Shown one piece after another: positions 36,416 through 43,951 of a DNA stretch of 44,552 nucleotides (position 1 is the first letter of the stretch; every line of letters starts with the position of its first letter). The position numbers and the translations under genes were made by a program. Origin of the DNA: Flavobacteriales bacterium (GTDB taxonomy: Bacteria; Bacteroidota; Bacteroidia; Flavobacteriales_D; Crocinitomicaceae); NCBI GenBank assembly GCA_947500875.1, contig CANMUN010000018.1, positions 1 to 44,552 on the forward strand, given 5' to 3'. The notes below the pieces were generated by a model. That model worked only from the letters and a program-made list of their open reading frames with translations. It was not told where the DNA came from and made no database searches.

Positions 36416-36928
36416 ATGTCAACGATTGAATTCAATGAGGCCCTAGTCGGAATCCAGAGCAATCTGTTTTCGTTTGCTCAAAACTTCACAAAGAACCGTG
36501 AAGATGCGCGAGATTTAACGCAAGAAACGCTGCTAAAAGCTATTAACTATCGGTCTTACTACACGCCGAACACGAATTTCAGGGCATGGGTGTTTACGAT
36601 CATGCGCAACATCTTCATTAATCAATACCGAAGAAATTCGAAAGCAAGAATGATTTTTGATCAAGGAGACGAAGATTTCCTCATGACTTCTCAGCGGTCG
36701 TTGTTGGGTTCTCCATCGGAACGCTTGGCTGTCAAGGAAATCAATGAGAAGATTGACGGTTTAAACGACGAACTAAAGGTTCCTTTTAAAATGCATTTTG
36801 AGGGATTCAAGTATAAAGAAATTGCCGATACCATGGATTTACCCATTGGTACGATAAAAAGTCGTATCTTCATAGCAAGAAAAAGGCTTATGGATCAGTT
36901 GCCAGACTACCAGCACCTTGATAATTAA
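36416..36928 (+). CDS. RNA polymerase sigma factor, sigma-70 ECF type
   Basis: 170 residues from the ATG at 36416 (MSTIEFNEALVG); this start is ~20 bp past the -7 box. Region 2 (NLFSFAQNFTKNREDARDLTQETLLKAINYRSYY.. FRAWVFTIMRNIFINQYRR) and region 4 (EGFKYKEIADTMDLPIGTIKSRIFIARKRL) are intact; region 3 is absent as in ECF sigma factors. No anti-sigma factor follows. It is 5 bp ahead of crtI, so it is very likely the operon's own light- or stress-responsive activator. Confidence 0.92.
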   Translation: MSTIEFNEALVGIQSNLFSFAQNFTKNREDARDLTQETLLKAINYRSYYTPNTNFRAWVFTIMRNIFINQYRRNSKARMIFDQGDEDFLMTSQRSLLGSPSERLAVKEINEKIDGLNDELKVPFKMHFEGFKYKEIADTMDLPIGTIKSRIFIARKRLMDQLPDYQHLDN

Positions 36929-36933
36929 GTTCC

Positions 36934-38409
36934 ATGAAGAAAAAAGCCACCGTAATCGGCGCGGGTATTTCGGGACTTTCCACCGCATGTTTCCTCGCAA
37001 AAGCCGGTTGGGAAGTTACCATTTTAGAAAAGAACGCAACCATTGGCGGAAGGGCTCGGCAATTCTCCCACGAGGGGTTTGTGTACGACATGGGACCAAG
37101 TTGGTATTGGATGCCGGATGTTTTTGAACAGTTTTACCAAAAATTCAACCACACCACCTCCGATTTCTATGAATTAAAAAGGTTAGACCCGTCGTACAGG
37201 GTTTACTGGAACGATCAAACGCACTCCGATATTCCAGCAACCATGGGGGATTTGGAATCCATGTTTGAAAGCATGGAGCCTGGAAGTGGAGCTAAACTTC
37301 GGTCCTTTTTAAAGGATGCCAAATACAAATACGAGGTCGGAATGAAGGATTTGGTATACAAACCCTCGCTGAAAATTTCAGAATTTGTTGATTTTCGTTT
37401 GTTGAAAGGATTGTTTTCCATGGATTTAACCAATTCGTTCTCCACATATGTCAACCGTTATTTCAAGCACCCTAAATTAAGATCGTTGTTGGAGTTTCCG
37501 GTACTTTTCCTCGGTGCGATGCCAAAAGATACTCCTGCGCTTTATTCCCTTATGAATTATGCGGACATGGAGCTAGGTACTTGGTATCCCATGGGCGGAA
37601 TGCATAAATTCATCGAGGCTTTTGAAAGCATCGCTCGTGAGCAAGGGGTTACAATCCAAACGAATGCCGAAATCATGCGGCTTGAAAAGAATGCCGGAAA
37701 AGTGGTAGCCGCATATGATGTTCAAGGAAACCGTTACGAAGCCGACGTATTCATATCTTCGGCCGACTACCAACATACCGAACAACACTTGCTCAATGGA
37801 AGTGCTAATTATTCCGAAAAATACTGGAACCAACGCGTCTTGGCGCCTTCTGCCCTTTTATACTATGTTGGCATCAACAAACGCGTTGAAAACTTACGGC
37901 ATCACAACCTGTTCTTTGACGAGTCCCTAGAAGAGCATGGCAAAGAAATCTATAAAGACCCAAAATGGCCAACGGCACCCTTGTTCTACCTTAGTGCCCC
38001 TTCCTTAACGGATCCGAGTGTGGCCCCTGAAGGTTGTGAAAACTTGTTTTTTCTCATTCCTATTGCTCCAGACCTGAGCGACGATGAAACCACGCGTGAA
38101 CGCTATTTCAACCTTTTGCTGGAACGGTTAAAAGCGCTAACAGGGAACGACATTAAAGACCACATTGTATACCAGCGCAGCTTTTCCATTTCTAACTTCA
38201 AAGAAGATTACCATGCCTTCAAAGGGAATGCCTACGGTTTGGCGAACACGCTTCGTCAAACGGCCATTTTTAAACCCCGCATTAAAAACAAAAACTTGGA
38301 TAACTTTTACTACACCGGCCAACTTACGGTTCCCGGTCCTGGGGTTCCTCCTTCCATCATTTCCGGAGAGGTAGTCGCCAAACACATCCTACAAAACACC
38401 GACCTATGA
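36934..38409 (+). CDS. crtI: Phytoene desaturase
   Basis: 491 residues. FAD-binding GAGISGLSTACFLAKAGWEV (9-28) with Glu32 and GGRARQF, and the C-terminal CrtI-type motif FYYTGQLTVPGPGVPPSIISGE (~458-479). It dehydrogenates phytoene stepwise to lycopene at the membrane. Its stop overlaps the crtB start (ATGA). It follows the sigma factor gene at 5 bp. Confidence 0.95.
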   Translation: MKKKATVIGAGISGLSTACFLAKAGWEVTILEKNATIGGRARQFSHEGFVYDMGPSWYWMPDVFEQFYQKFNHTTSDFYELKRLDPSYRVYWNDQTHSDIPATMGDLESMFESMEPGSGAKLRSFLKDAKYKYEVGMKDLVYKPSLKISEFVDFRLLKGLFSMDLTNSFSTYVNRYFKHPKLRSLLEFPVLFLGAMPKDTPALYSLMNYADMELGTWYPMGGMHKFIEAFESIAREQGVTIQTNAEIMRLEKNAGKVVAAYDVQGNRYEADVFISSADYQHTEQHLLNGSANYSEKYWNQRVLAPSALLYYVGINKRVENLRHHNLFFDESLEEHGKEIYKDPKWPTAPLFYLSAPSLTDPSVAPEGCENLFFLIPIAPDLSDDETTRERYFNLLLERLKALTGNDIKDHIVYQRSFSISNFKEDYHAFKGNAYGLANTLRQTAIFKPRIKNKNLDNFYYTGQLTVPGPGVPPSIISGEVVAKHILQNTDL

Positions 38410-39242
38410 AACACGTATTTGACGAAATAAGCCATGAAATGAGCACGCTAACTACCAAGCGTTACAGTACTTCCTTTTCGCTGGGAATTCGCATGCTCAG
38501 CCAAGAAATCCAGAAGCCCATTTATGCCATTTACGGTTTTGTTCGATTCGCCGATGAAATTGTGGACACGTTCCACGATTTTGACAAAGCAGCGTTGTTG
38601 GAAGACTTTCGTGCGCAAACCTACACAGCGATTGCTCAAGGAATCTCATTAAATCCCATTCTGAACAGCTTTCAATGGGCGGTTAACTATTACAAGATTC
38701 CCCACGACCTGATAGAAACCTTTTTGGAATCCATGAAAATGGACCTTAACAAACAAACCTACGATGAGGAACAATACAAAAAGTACATTCTAGGATCTGC
38801 GGAAGTGGTTGGACTGATGTGTTTGAAAGTTTTTGTTGCTGGCGATGAAAACGAATATCAGCGGTTAAAACCCGCCGCCATGAAATTGGGTTCCGCCTTT
38901 CAAAAAATCAATTTCTTAAGAGATTTGAAGGCTGATTACAAAGCCCTTGGCAGGGTGTACTTTCCGGGAATTGACATGAACGAATTTAACGCCACCGTAA
39001 AACACGACATCGAAAGGGACATCGAAGCCGATTTTCACGCGGGCTATCTTGGCATACTAGAACTTCCTAAAAAAGCCCGTTTTGGCGTTTATCTCGCCTA
39101 CGTTTATTACTACAAACTTTTTTCAAAGATTAAACAAACACCCGCTAAAATCATCTTGGAAGAAAGAGTGCGCATACCGAACAATAAAAAAGTGCGATTG
39201 CTCCTTTCCTCATACGTGCGACACAATTTGAATTTACTATGA
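38406..39242 (+). CDS. crtB: Phytoene synthase
   Basis: 278 residues, trans-isoprenyl-diphosphate synthase fold. Two aspartate motifs: DEIVD (50-54) and RDLKAD (172-177). It condenses two geranylgeranyl diphosphates to phytoene. 4-nt overlaps with crtI upstream and idi downstream. crtE, which makes its substrate, is not here. Confidence 0.95.
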   Translation: MKHVFDEISHEMSTLTTKRYSTSFSLGIRMLSQEIQKPIYAIYGFVRFADEIVDTFHDFDKAALLEDFRAQTYTAIAQGISLNPILNSFQWAVNYYKIPHDLIETFLESMKMDLNKQTYDEEQYKKYILGSAEVVGLMCLKVFVAGDENEYQRLKPAAMKLGSAFQKINFLRDLKADYKALGRVYFPGIDMNEFNATVKHDIERDIEADFHAGYLGILELPKKARFGVYLAYVYYYKLFSKIKQTPAKIILEERVRIPNNKKVRLLLSSYVRHNLNLL

Positions 39243-39766
39243 TACAAGAAGTCATTTTGGTCAACAAAAATGACGAGGAAATTGGCACCATGGAAAAAAT
39301 GGAGGCCCACCTTCAAGGCATGTTGCACAGAGCCTTTTCCATCCTTATATTCAATTCCAACCGCAATCTCCTAATTCACCGACGGGCTTTGGGAAAATAC
39401 CATTCGGAAGGCCTCTGGACGAATACGTGTTGCAGTCACCCTCTTCCCGGCGAAAATATTGTGGATGCAGCAAACCGACGCCTTAAGGAAGAAATGGGAA
39501 TGGAAACCGCTTTAGCTCCCTTATTCAGTTTTATTTACCGTGCTGAATTGGAAAACGATTTAGTAGAACATGAATTAGACCACGTACTTATTGGATTCAC
39601 CGACGATGACCCCCTTATAAATCCGGACGAAGTAAGCGACTTTAAATGGATGGCCATGCACGAAATTGAAGAAGACGTAGAACGAAATCCGCATGACTAT
39701 ACCGCCTGGTTTAAAAAAATTGTCTTAGAATATAAATCCGCCTTCAACGATATCCTCAAATTATGA
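39239..39766 (+). CDS. idi: Isopentenyl-diphosphate delta-isomerase, type I
   Basis: 175 residues, Nudix-like. Active-site NTCCSHPLPGE (Cys65, His67) and NRRLKEEMGME (with metal-ligand glutamates), plus histidines 24 and 30. It interconverts IPP and DMAPP, supplying the carotenoid branch. Overlaps crtB and the pterin synthase gene by 4 nt each. Confidence 0.94.
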   Translation: MIQEVILVNKNDEEIGTMEKMEAHLQGMLHRAFSILIFNSNRNLLIHRRALGKYHSEGLWTNTCCSHPLPGENIVDAANRRLKEEMGMETALAPLFSFIYRAELENDLVEHELDHVLIGFTDDDPLINPDEVSDFKWMAMHEIEEDVERNPHDYTAWFKKIVLEYKSAFNDILKL

Positions 39767-40167
39767 AAATTGTTCGACGTGCTACCTTTAATGCTGCCCA
39801 TCGCCTGTACCGAAAAGATTGGTCGTATGAAAAAAACGACGAGGTGTTCGGATTGTGCAATAACGTGAATTACCACGGCCATAACTACGTTCTGGAAGTA
39901 GGAATTGACGGTAAAATAGATCCTGAAACGGGTTATGTCATTGATGTGAAAATTCTTAAAGACATCATTTCCAACGTTGTTACCGATCGCTACGACCACA
40001 AAAACCTGAACATGGATTGTCCGGAGTTTTTTGATTTGAACCCAACGGTTGAAAACATTGCTATGGTCTGCTATAACAACCTCTTACCGCATCTACAAGC
40101 CTACGGAAAACTCTCGATCAAGCTCTATGAGACGGAGAAAAATTGGGTGGAGTATGCTGGGGAGTAA
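39763..40167 (+). CDS. 6-pyruvoyl-tetrahydropterin synthase family protein
   Basis: 134 residues. Zinc ligands His13 (NAAHRL), His38 and His40 (YHGHNY); catalytic-type Cys32 (GLCNNVN); DHKNLN (78-83); Glu123 in LYETEKNWVEY. The CNN-x-x-x-HGHNY context and YETE terminus look like true PTPS rather than QueD, which normally has a different Cys motif. The likely product is a tetrahydropterin, possibly for an aromatic hydroxylase or a photoreceptor. It is translationally coupled to idi and 51 bp ahead of the photolyase gene. Confidence 0.85.
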   Translation: MKIVRRATFNAAHRLYRKDWSYEKNDEVFGLCNNVNYHGHNYVLEVGIDGKIDPETGYVIDVKILKDIISNVVTDRYDHKNLNMDCPEFFDLNPTVENIAMVCYNNLLPHLQAYGKLSIKLYETEKNWVEYAGE

Positions 40168-40218
40168 CAGCTGTATCCCCCGCTCAAACATATTCTTTAG
40201 TTTCTTGTTGTAAATTTC

Positions 40219-41523
40219 ATGAGTAAAGCAATCTTTTGGCACCGGCGTGATCTACGGATAGAAGACAATGCAGGATTATTTAAAGCGTGTCAAACCGCCA
40301 CTAACGTTCAACCGATTTTCATATTTGATACGCAAATTTTAAATGAATTGGAACGAAACGATGCGCGGGTGGAATTCATACATCGAGAGATTGAGCGCAT
40401 TGCCCAGGAATATGCCGCACACCACATTCATCTACGGGTAGAAATCGGCAATCCGATAGAAATCATCCCTGCCTTGGCGAAGGAATGGCAAATTGACCAC
40501 GTGTTTACCAACCGCGACTACGAACCTTATGCCTTACAGCGCGACAAAGCCCTGTATGAAATCCTTCAATCCATGGGAGTAGGCTTTACCGGCGCCAAGG
40601 ATCATGTCATTTTCGAAAAAAACGAAGTAATGAAGGGCGATGGCAGCCCCTACACCGTCTTTACTCCCTACTCCCGAAAATGGAAAGAACGGCTCAGCCA
40701 AGAACCCATTACCGTGTACGATTCCAGCGCCGCACTGAGCCGTGTTCAGGGCATTGAAACTGCTCCAAAAATCCCGAGCCTTGCCGTCCTAGGGTTTGAG
40801 CCATCTGGTCTTACTTTTCCTTCTACCGAAGTGGAAGACCTCCTCATTGCTAAATACAGCGATCAGCGCAATTTCCCGGCGAAACCGGGTACTTCAAGAC
40901 TCGGCATTCACTTGCGTTTTGGTACGATCAGCATACGAAAACTTGCGCTGAAGGCCTTGCCTTTGAACGAAACCTATTTAAACGAACTCATTTGGCGTGA
41001 ATTCTATCAAATGATCATCTACCATTTCCCATACACGGTTACAGGCGCTTTTCGCCCTGCCTATGACGCGGTGCGGTGGGAAGAAAATTCAGAACATTTC
41101 AAACGTTGGTGCGAAGGCACCACCGGATATCCTTTGGTGGACGCCGGCATGCGGGAACTGAACGCAACAGGTTTTATGCATAACCGAGTACGCATGGTGA
41201 CTGCGAGTTTTTTAACCAAGCATTTACTGATCGACTGGCGCTTAGGAGAAGGGTATTTTGCCAAAAAATTATTGGATTTTGAATTGGCTAGCAACATTGG
41301 CGGATGGCAGTGGGCTGCTGGTGGGGGTTGCGATGCAGCACCGTATTTCCGGGTGTTTAATCCCACCGCGCAGCAAGAAAAATTCGATCCAAAATTTGAA
41401 TACGTAAAACGTTGGGTTCCCGAATACGGTACCTCAGCCTACCCGCAACCTATTATAGAACATACTTTTGCACGAAACCGAGTACTGGACCGATTTAAAA
41501 CCGCATTAAATAAAACCGCATGA
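40219..41523 (+). CDS. phr: Deoxyribodipyrimidine photo-lyase (cryptochrome/photolyase family)
   Basis: 434 residues. N-terminal alpha/beta antenna domain (FWHRRDLRIEDNAGLFKAC) and C-terminal FAD domain with RFGTISIRKL, NELIWREFYQMI, YPLVDAGMRELNATGFMHNRVRMVTASFL and GGWQWAAGGGCDAAPYFRVFNP. This is the class I CPD-photolyase-like layout. It uses blue light to split cyclobutane dimers. Position in the carotenoid operon supports a light-stress role; a cryptochrome function is the alternative. Confidence 0.93.
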   Translation: MSKAIFWHRRDLRIEDNAGLFKACQTATNVQPIFIFDTQILNELERNDARVEFIHREIERIAQEYAAHHIHLRVEIGNPIEIIPALAKEWQIDHVFTNRDYEPYALQRDKALYEILQSMGVGFTGAKDHVIFEKNEVMKGDGSPYTVFTPYSRKWKERLSQEPITVYDSSAALSRVQGIETAPKIPSLAVLGFEPSGLTFPSTEVEDLLIAKYSDQRNFPAKPGTSRLGIHLRFGTISIRKLALKALPLNETYLNELIWREFYQMIIYHFPYTVTGAFRPAYDAVRWEENSEHFKRWCEGTTGYPLVDAGMRELNATGFMHNRVRMVTASFLTKHLLIDWRLGEGYFAKKLLDFELASNIGGWQWAAGGGCDAAPYFRVFNPTAQQEKFDPKFEYVKRWVPEYGTSAYPQPIIEHTFARNRVLDRFKTALNKTA

Positions 41524-41972
41524 TACGCATAGGCGACAAAATCCCTGAATTTACCTTACAGAACCAAGACGGAGAGCCCGTAAACATCCAGGACATTATC
41601 GGAATGAAAACCGTGGTCTTGTATTTCTACCCCAAAGACGACACGCCGGGCTGCACCAAAGAAGCCTGCAGTTTTCGGGACCAATACACCGTATTTCAAG
41701 ACTTGGGCTGCGAAGTCATTGGCATCTCCTCAGACGCCCCAAAAGCGCACAAGGAATTCGCGATTAAATACAAGTTGCCATTTCCCCTCTTAGCCGACGA
41801 GAAGAAAGAAGTGAGAACCTTGTTCGGCGTTCCTAGTTCCTTCCTGGGCTTGCTGCCAGGCCGCGTAACCTACATCATCGACACCGAAGGGATTGTTCGC
41901 GGAATCTTCAATTCTCAACTTAACGCCACACAGCACATCGATGAGGCTTTGAAGGTGGTGAGGGGGTTGTAG
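41520..41972 (+). CDS. bcp: Thioredoxin-dependent peroxiredoxin, BCP type
   Basis: 150 residues. Peroxidatic Cys45 and probable resolving Cys50 in YPKDDTPGCTKEACSFRD, the BCP/PrxQ spacing. It reduces hydroperoxides with thioredoxin. Start overlaps the photolyase stop by 4 nt, making it the last gene of the sigma-crt-phr operon. Confidence 0.93.
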   Translation: MIRIGDKIPEFTLQNQDGEPVNIQDIIGMKTVVLYFYPKDDTPGCTKEACSFRDQYTVFQDLGCEVIGISSDAPKAHKEFAIKYKLPFPLLADEKKEVRTLFGVPSSFLGLLPGRVTYIIDTEGIVRGIFNSQLNATQHIDEALKVVRGL

Positions 41973-41983
41973 GGGTATTTATG

Positions 41984-42017
41984 AAAGCGGCCCTTCGACA
42001 GGCTCAGGGACCGCTTT
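41984..42017. repeat. Hairpin repeat, copy 1 (GGCCCTTCGACAGGCTCAGG family)
   Basis: AAAGCGG/CCGCTTT outer stem with inner CCCT/AGGG, just past bcp. It shares the CCCTTCGA..CTCAGGGA core with copies at 42043-42085 and 44499-44542. It may also end the operon, although no T run follows. Confidence 0.75.
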
Positions 42018-42042
42018 AGCTTTAAAAAAATATTTCTTTGGG

Positions 42043-42085
42043 GTGCGGTCCCTGAGTGTCCGAAGGATGTACCGAAGGGCCGCAC
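42043..42085. repeat. Hairpin repeat, copy 2
   Basis: GTGCGG/CCGCAC outer stem with TCCCTGAGTGTCCGAAGGAT inside. Its reverse complement closely matches the copy at 44499-44542 (CCTTCGGACACTCAGGGA is shared). Confidence 0.8.
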
Positions 42086-42103
42086 AAAACACAACAAGAT
42101 ATT

Positions 42104-42120
42104 CGACCCCGCTGGGGTCG
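42104..42120. repeat. Small perfect hairpin CGACCCC-GCT-GGGGTCG
   Basis: 7-bp perfect stem with 3-nt loop; no T run. Part of the repeat-rich gene-free stretch 41973-42567, in which I see no gene. Confidence 0.6.
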
Positions 42121-42218
42121 CTCAATTACTAAATTACTTAAACAATTCTGTACGATTCCGCTGGAAACGATGCAGGCCCTTTGACGAAGTCTTACTCATA
42201 AATGTCATCCCCCTCAGT

Positions 42219-42278
42219 CCCCCTTCGCCGCGGCGAAGGGGGGAGACAAGAATATTGATTTCCCTCCTCGAGGAGGGA
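42219..42278. repeat. Two perfect palindromes (24 bp and 18 bp)
   Basis: A 24-bp perfect palindrome centred on CGCCGCGGCG (42219-42242) is followed by TCCCTCCTCGAGGAGGGA (42261-42278). They resemble intergenic palindromic units scattered in many Bacteroidota genomes. Confidence 0.75.
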
Positions 42279-42445
42279 TTAAGGTCTGATGACTTTGACG
42301 AGTTTCAGACTCCGTCAGAGGAGGTGACTTAAAACTCGACTGACATTATATCACTCCTCTATTTCTACAACCCATTCTTGGGTTTTAATTTAGGAGGTAT
42401 TAAATGTGGTTAGGGGTTGTAAGGGCTGATTTATTTTATGTAGCA

Positions 42446-42519
42446 ATAAAAATTAATTAGGATCTATACTGAAATAGAAGTTGATTTCAATTCTCGTAAC
42501 TAGCTGATTTAATTTTTAT
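42446..42519. repeat. AT-rich inverted repeat upstream of nothing obvious
   Basis: ATAAAAATTAATTAG (42446-42460) and CTGATTTAATTTTTAT (42504-42519) are inverted with one indel/mismatch; a nested AGAAGTTGA/TCAATTCT lies between. It is 48 bp beyond the 3' end of the DUF1036 gene. Confidence 0.5.
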
Positions 42520-42567
42520 CCCGATGTATTTAGTACCTTCTGGGGAACATGTTTAAAATAATGGCAA

Positions 42568-42999
42568 TTAGTTTGTAAAATTAACCGAGGCCTTCAACCC
42601 ATCTAGTAAGCCAATATTTACGAATTTTTTGGTGAACTGGTACGTTGTAATTTCACTATCCTCTAGAACATAGGATTTGTCACAATTCTCAATTTCAAAT
42701 GCATCAACCTTATTAACGGCTAAATAAGCATCATTGCCCCATTTACTTTTGAAACTTGCTGTATGGGCATGGATATAATAGGTATTCTCACCTGTTTTTA
42801 AAAAGTCTCCGCAAACCTTCGTCTCTCCTGGAATGACTTTCCACCAGCCTTCGGACACCCAACCTCTAAAACTTGCAGTATTTCGATAATGGGCAATTGC
42901 CACATAAATTGGTTCACTTGCGCTATTCGTGACGTGTATTTGAGATATCCCAGTTGAAATGAAGCAGATCGAAAGGACTATAAATAGAATATTTTTCAT
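42568..42999 (-). CDS. Secreted DUF1036-type protein
   Basis: 143 residues. Signal peptide MKNILFIVLSICFISTGISQ, then the DUF1036-like pattern IHVTNSASEPIYVAIAHYRNTASFRGWVSEGWWKVIPGETKVC... NTYYIHAHTA. Members carry the GWVSEGWWKVxPGET block; their role is unknown. The gene is low in GC compared with the chromosome core to its left and lies in the accessory part of the window, between the palindrome-rich spacer and a truncated secreted-protein gene. Confidence 0.7.
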   Translation of the reverse strand: MKNILFIVLSICFISTGISQIHVTNSASEPIYVAIAHYRNTASFRGWVSEGWWKVIPGETKVCGDFLKTGENTYYIHAHTASFKSKWGNDAYLAVNKVDAFEIENCDKSYVLEDSEITTYQFTKKFVNIGLLDGLKASVNFTN

Positions 43000-43030
43000 G
43001 GCTAATTGGTTTTACAAACTGACGATAAGA

Positions 43031-43421
43031 TTAATAAACTTGATAATAAGTGCAGTCACCTGCACTAACGGTTATTGTTTCATCATACCAAACATAATCG
43101 GTTTGGTCAGTAACCCTTACTTGAACGACGCTCGATTTATTCTTACCAAGGTTCAACGTCGTTGCAGATTGTCCGTTTTGACTACATGAAGGCAAACCAA
43201 TTATATAATCATTAGCTAGACAGGAGCCAATATACTGTCCGTTGACATAAAACTTTAAACTCGTAACACCAAACGGACTCCAACTCGAGGCAGCATCAAC
43301 ATCTTGCCAAAAAATAAGCTTTCCGTTATAGGTACAAGAACCATCGTCTTTTCGAGCTGCATCAGAATAATTACTGGCAACGTTTTGGGGCTTTGCGAAG
43401 GCTGGGATTAGAAGTACAAAT
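43031..43421 (-). pseudogene. 5'-truncated secreted-protein gene with DDGSC module (no start codon)
   Basis: The minus strand is open from ~43421 to a TAA at 43031-43033, giving ~129 residues: AKPQNVASNYSDAARKDDGSC, then KLIFWQDVDAASSWSPFG, LKFYVNGQYIGSCLANDY, SCSQNGQSATTLNLGKN and the end TYYQVY. The NYxxxAxxDDGSCxY block and the following beta-sandwich are typical of secreted Bacteroidota proteins. An in-frame TGA is met just upstream, and no ATG, GTG or TTG start exists in between; the first codons are read from the attC-like hairpin 43372-43508. The gene therefore has lost its 5' end. Its stop is 31 bp before the DUF1036 start. Confidence 0.65.
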
Positions 43422-43508
43422 GTTCAAATTTAGCACAATGTTCATTAGAATTCCAAATGTTCAATTTAGCACTGAAGCCCAGCTTTTGCAAAACCCATGT
43501 TGGCAGAA
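43372..43508. repeat. attC-like imperfect hairpin with ATGTTCA repeats in its loop
   Basis: Left arm 43387-43411 (GGGGCTTTGCGAAGGCTGGG...) and right arm 43472-43496 (...AGCCCAGCTTTTGCAAAACC) are inverted with a few mismatches and one extra base. Outside the arms lie CTGGCAAC (43374-43381) and GTTGGCAG (43499-43506), in the AAC...GTT orientation of integron attC core sites, although not full RYYYAAC/GTTRRRY matches. The loop holds three diverged copies of ATGTTCA..TTAG (from 43420, 43438 and 43457), including CAAATGTTCAAATTTAGCAC and its near copy. Confidence 0.6.
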
Positions 43509-43517
43509 GTATTTTTC

Positions 43518-43916
43518 TTATTGTACTCTGGTATATTTTGCTTTACATGCTTCAATACATGGATAAATTAAAATTAATGTGTTTCCATTTAATTCATATT
43601 TTATTGTGTTATTTGGACAATTAGTTGAATTAATTGTAGCATTAACTTCTGAATATGTTCCTGTTGAACTTACATTTGTTTCAATTGACATATCACAAAT
43701 TGCTCCATTTGAGCTTAGGTTTCCACTATTACTAAATATCAAATTCTTATTGCTATTAACCAAGTTAAATGTTCCACTGCCGTCTCCAGGGTCAGCTAAT
43801 ACTTCAGTTAATTTCCAAGTTCCTTTCAACAAATTACTTGAAGTATCATCGTCATTCTTGGAGCAAGAAATTACTGTTAAAATAATCACCGCTAACGCTA
43901 AAATTTTTGTTTTCAT
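43518..43916 (-). CDS. Lipocalin-like lipoprotein
   Basis: 132 residues. Lipoprotein signal with lipobox VISC (Cys18) and a following SKNDDD spacer. The body has the lipocalin-like pattern LLKGTWKLTEVLADPGDGSG, LIFSNSGNLSSNGAIC, TGTYSEVNATI, IKYELNGNTLILIYPC. Small lipocalin/META-like lipoproteins are common in Bacteroidota with unknown ligand. It is clearly AT-richer than genes before 42 kb, suggesting recent transfer, and it starts 10 bp inside the right edge of the attC-like hairpin region. Confidence 0.75.
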   Translation of the reverse strand: MKTKILALAVIILTVISCSKNDDDTSSNLLKGTWKLTEVLADPGDGSGTFNLVNSNKNLIFSNSGNLSSNGAICDMSIETNVSSTGTYSEVNATINSTNCPNNTIKYELNGNTLILIYPCIEACKAKYTRVQ

Positions 43917-43951
43917 AATTTTATTTTTTAAATTTTATATTTTTTAATAGA

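Noticed and set aside
39763..40167. QueD (queuosine synthesis) as name for the PTPS-like gene
   Set aside because: Cys context and C-terminus look like PTPS; no que genes nearby. Kept at family level.
43372..43508. Calling a true integron attC site
   Set aside because: Core-like boxes match RYYYAAC/GTTRRRY only in part and no integrase is in the window; reported as attC-like only.
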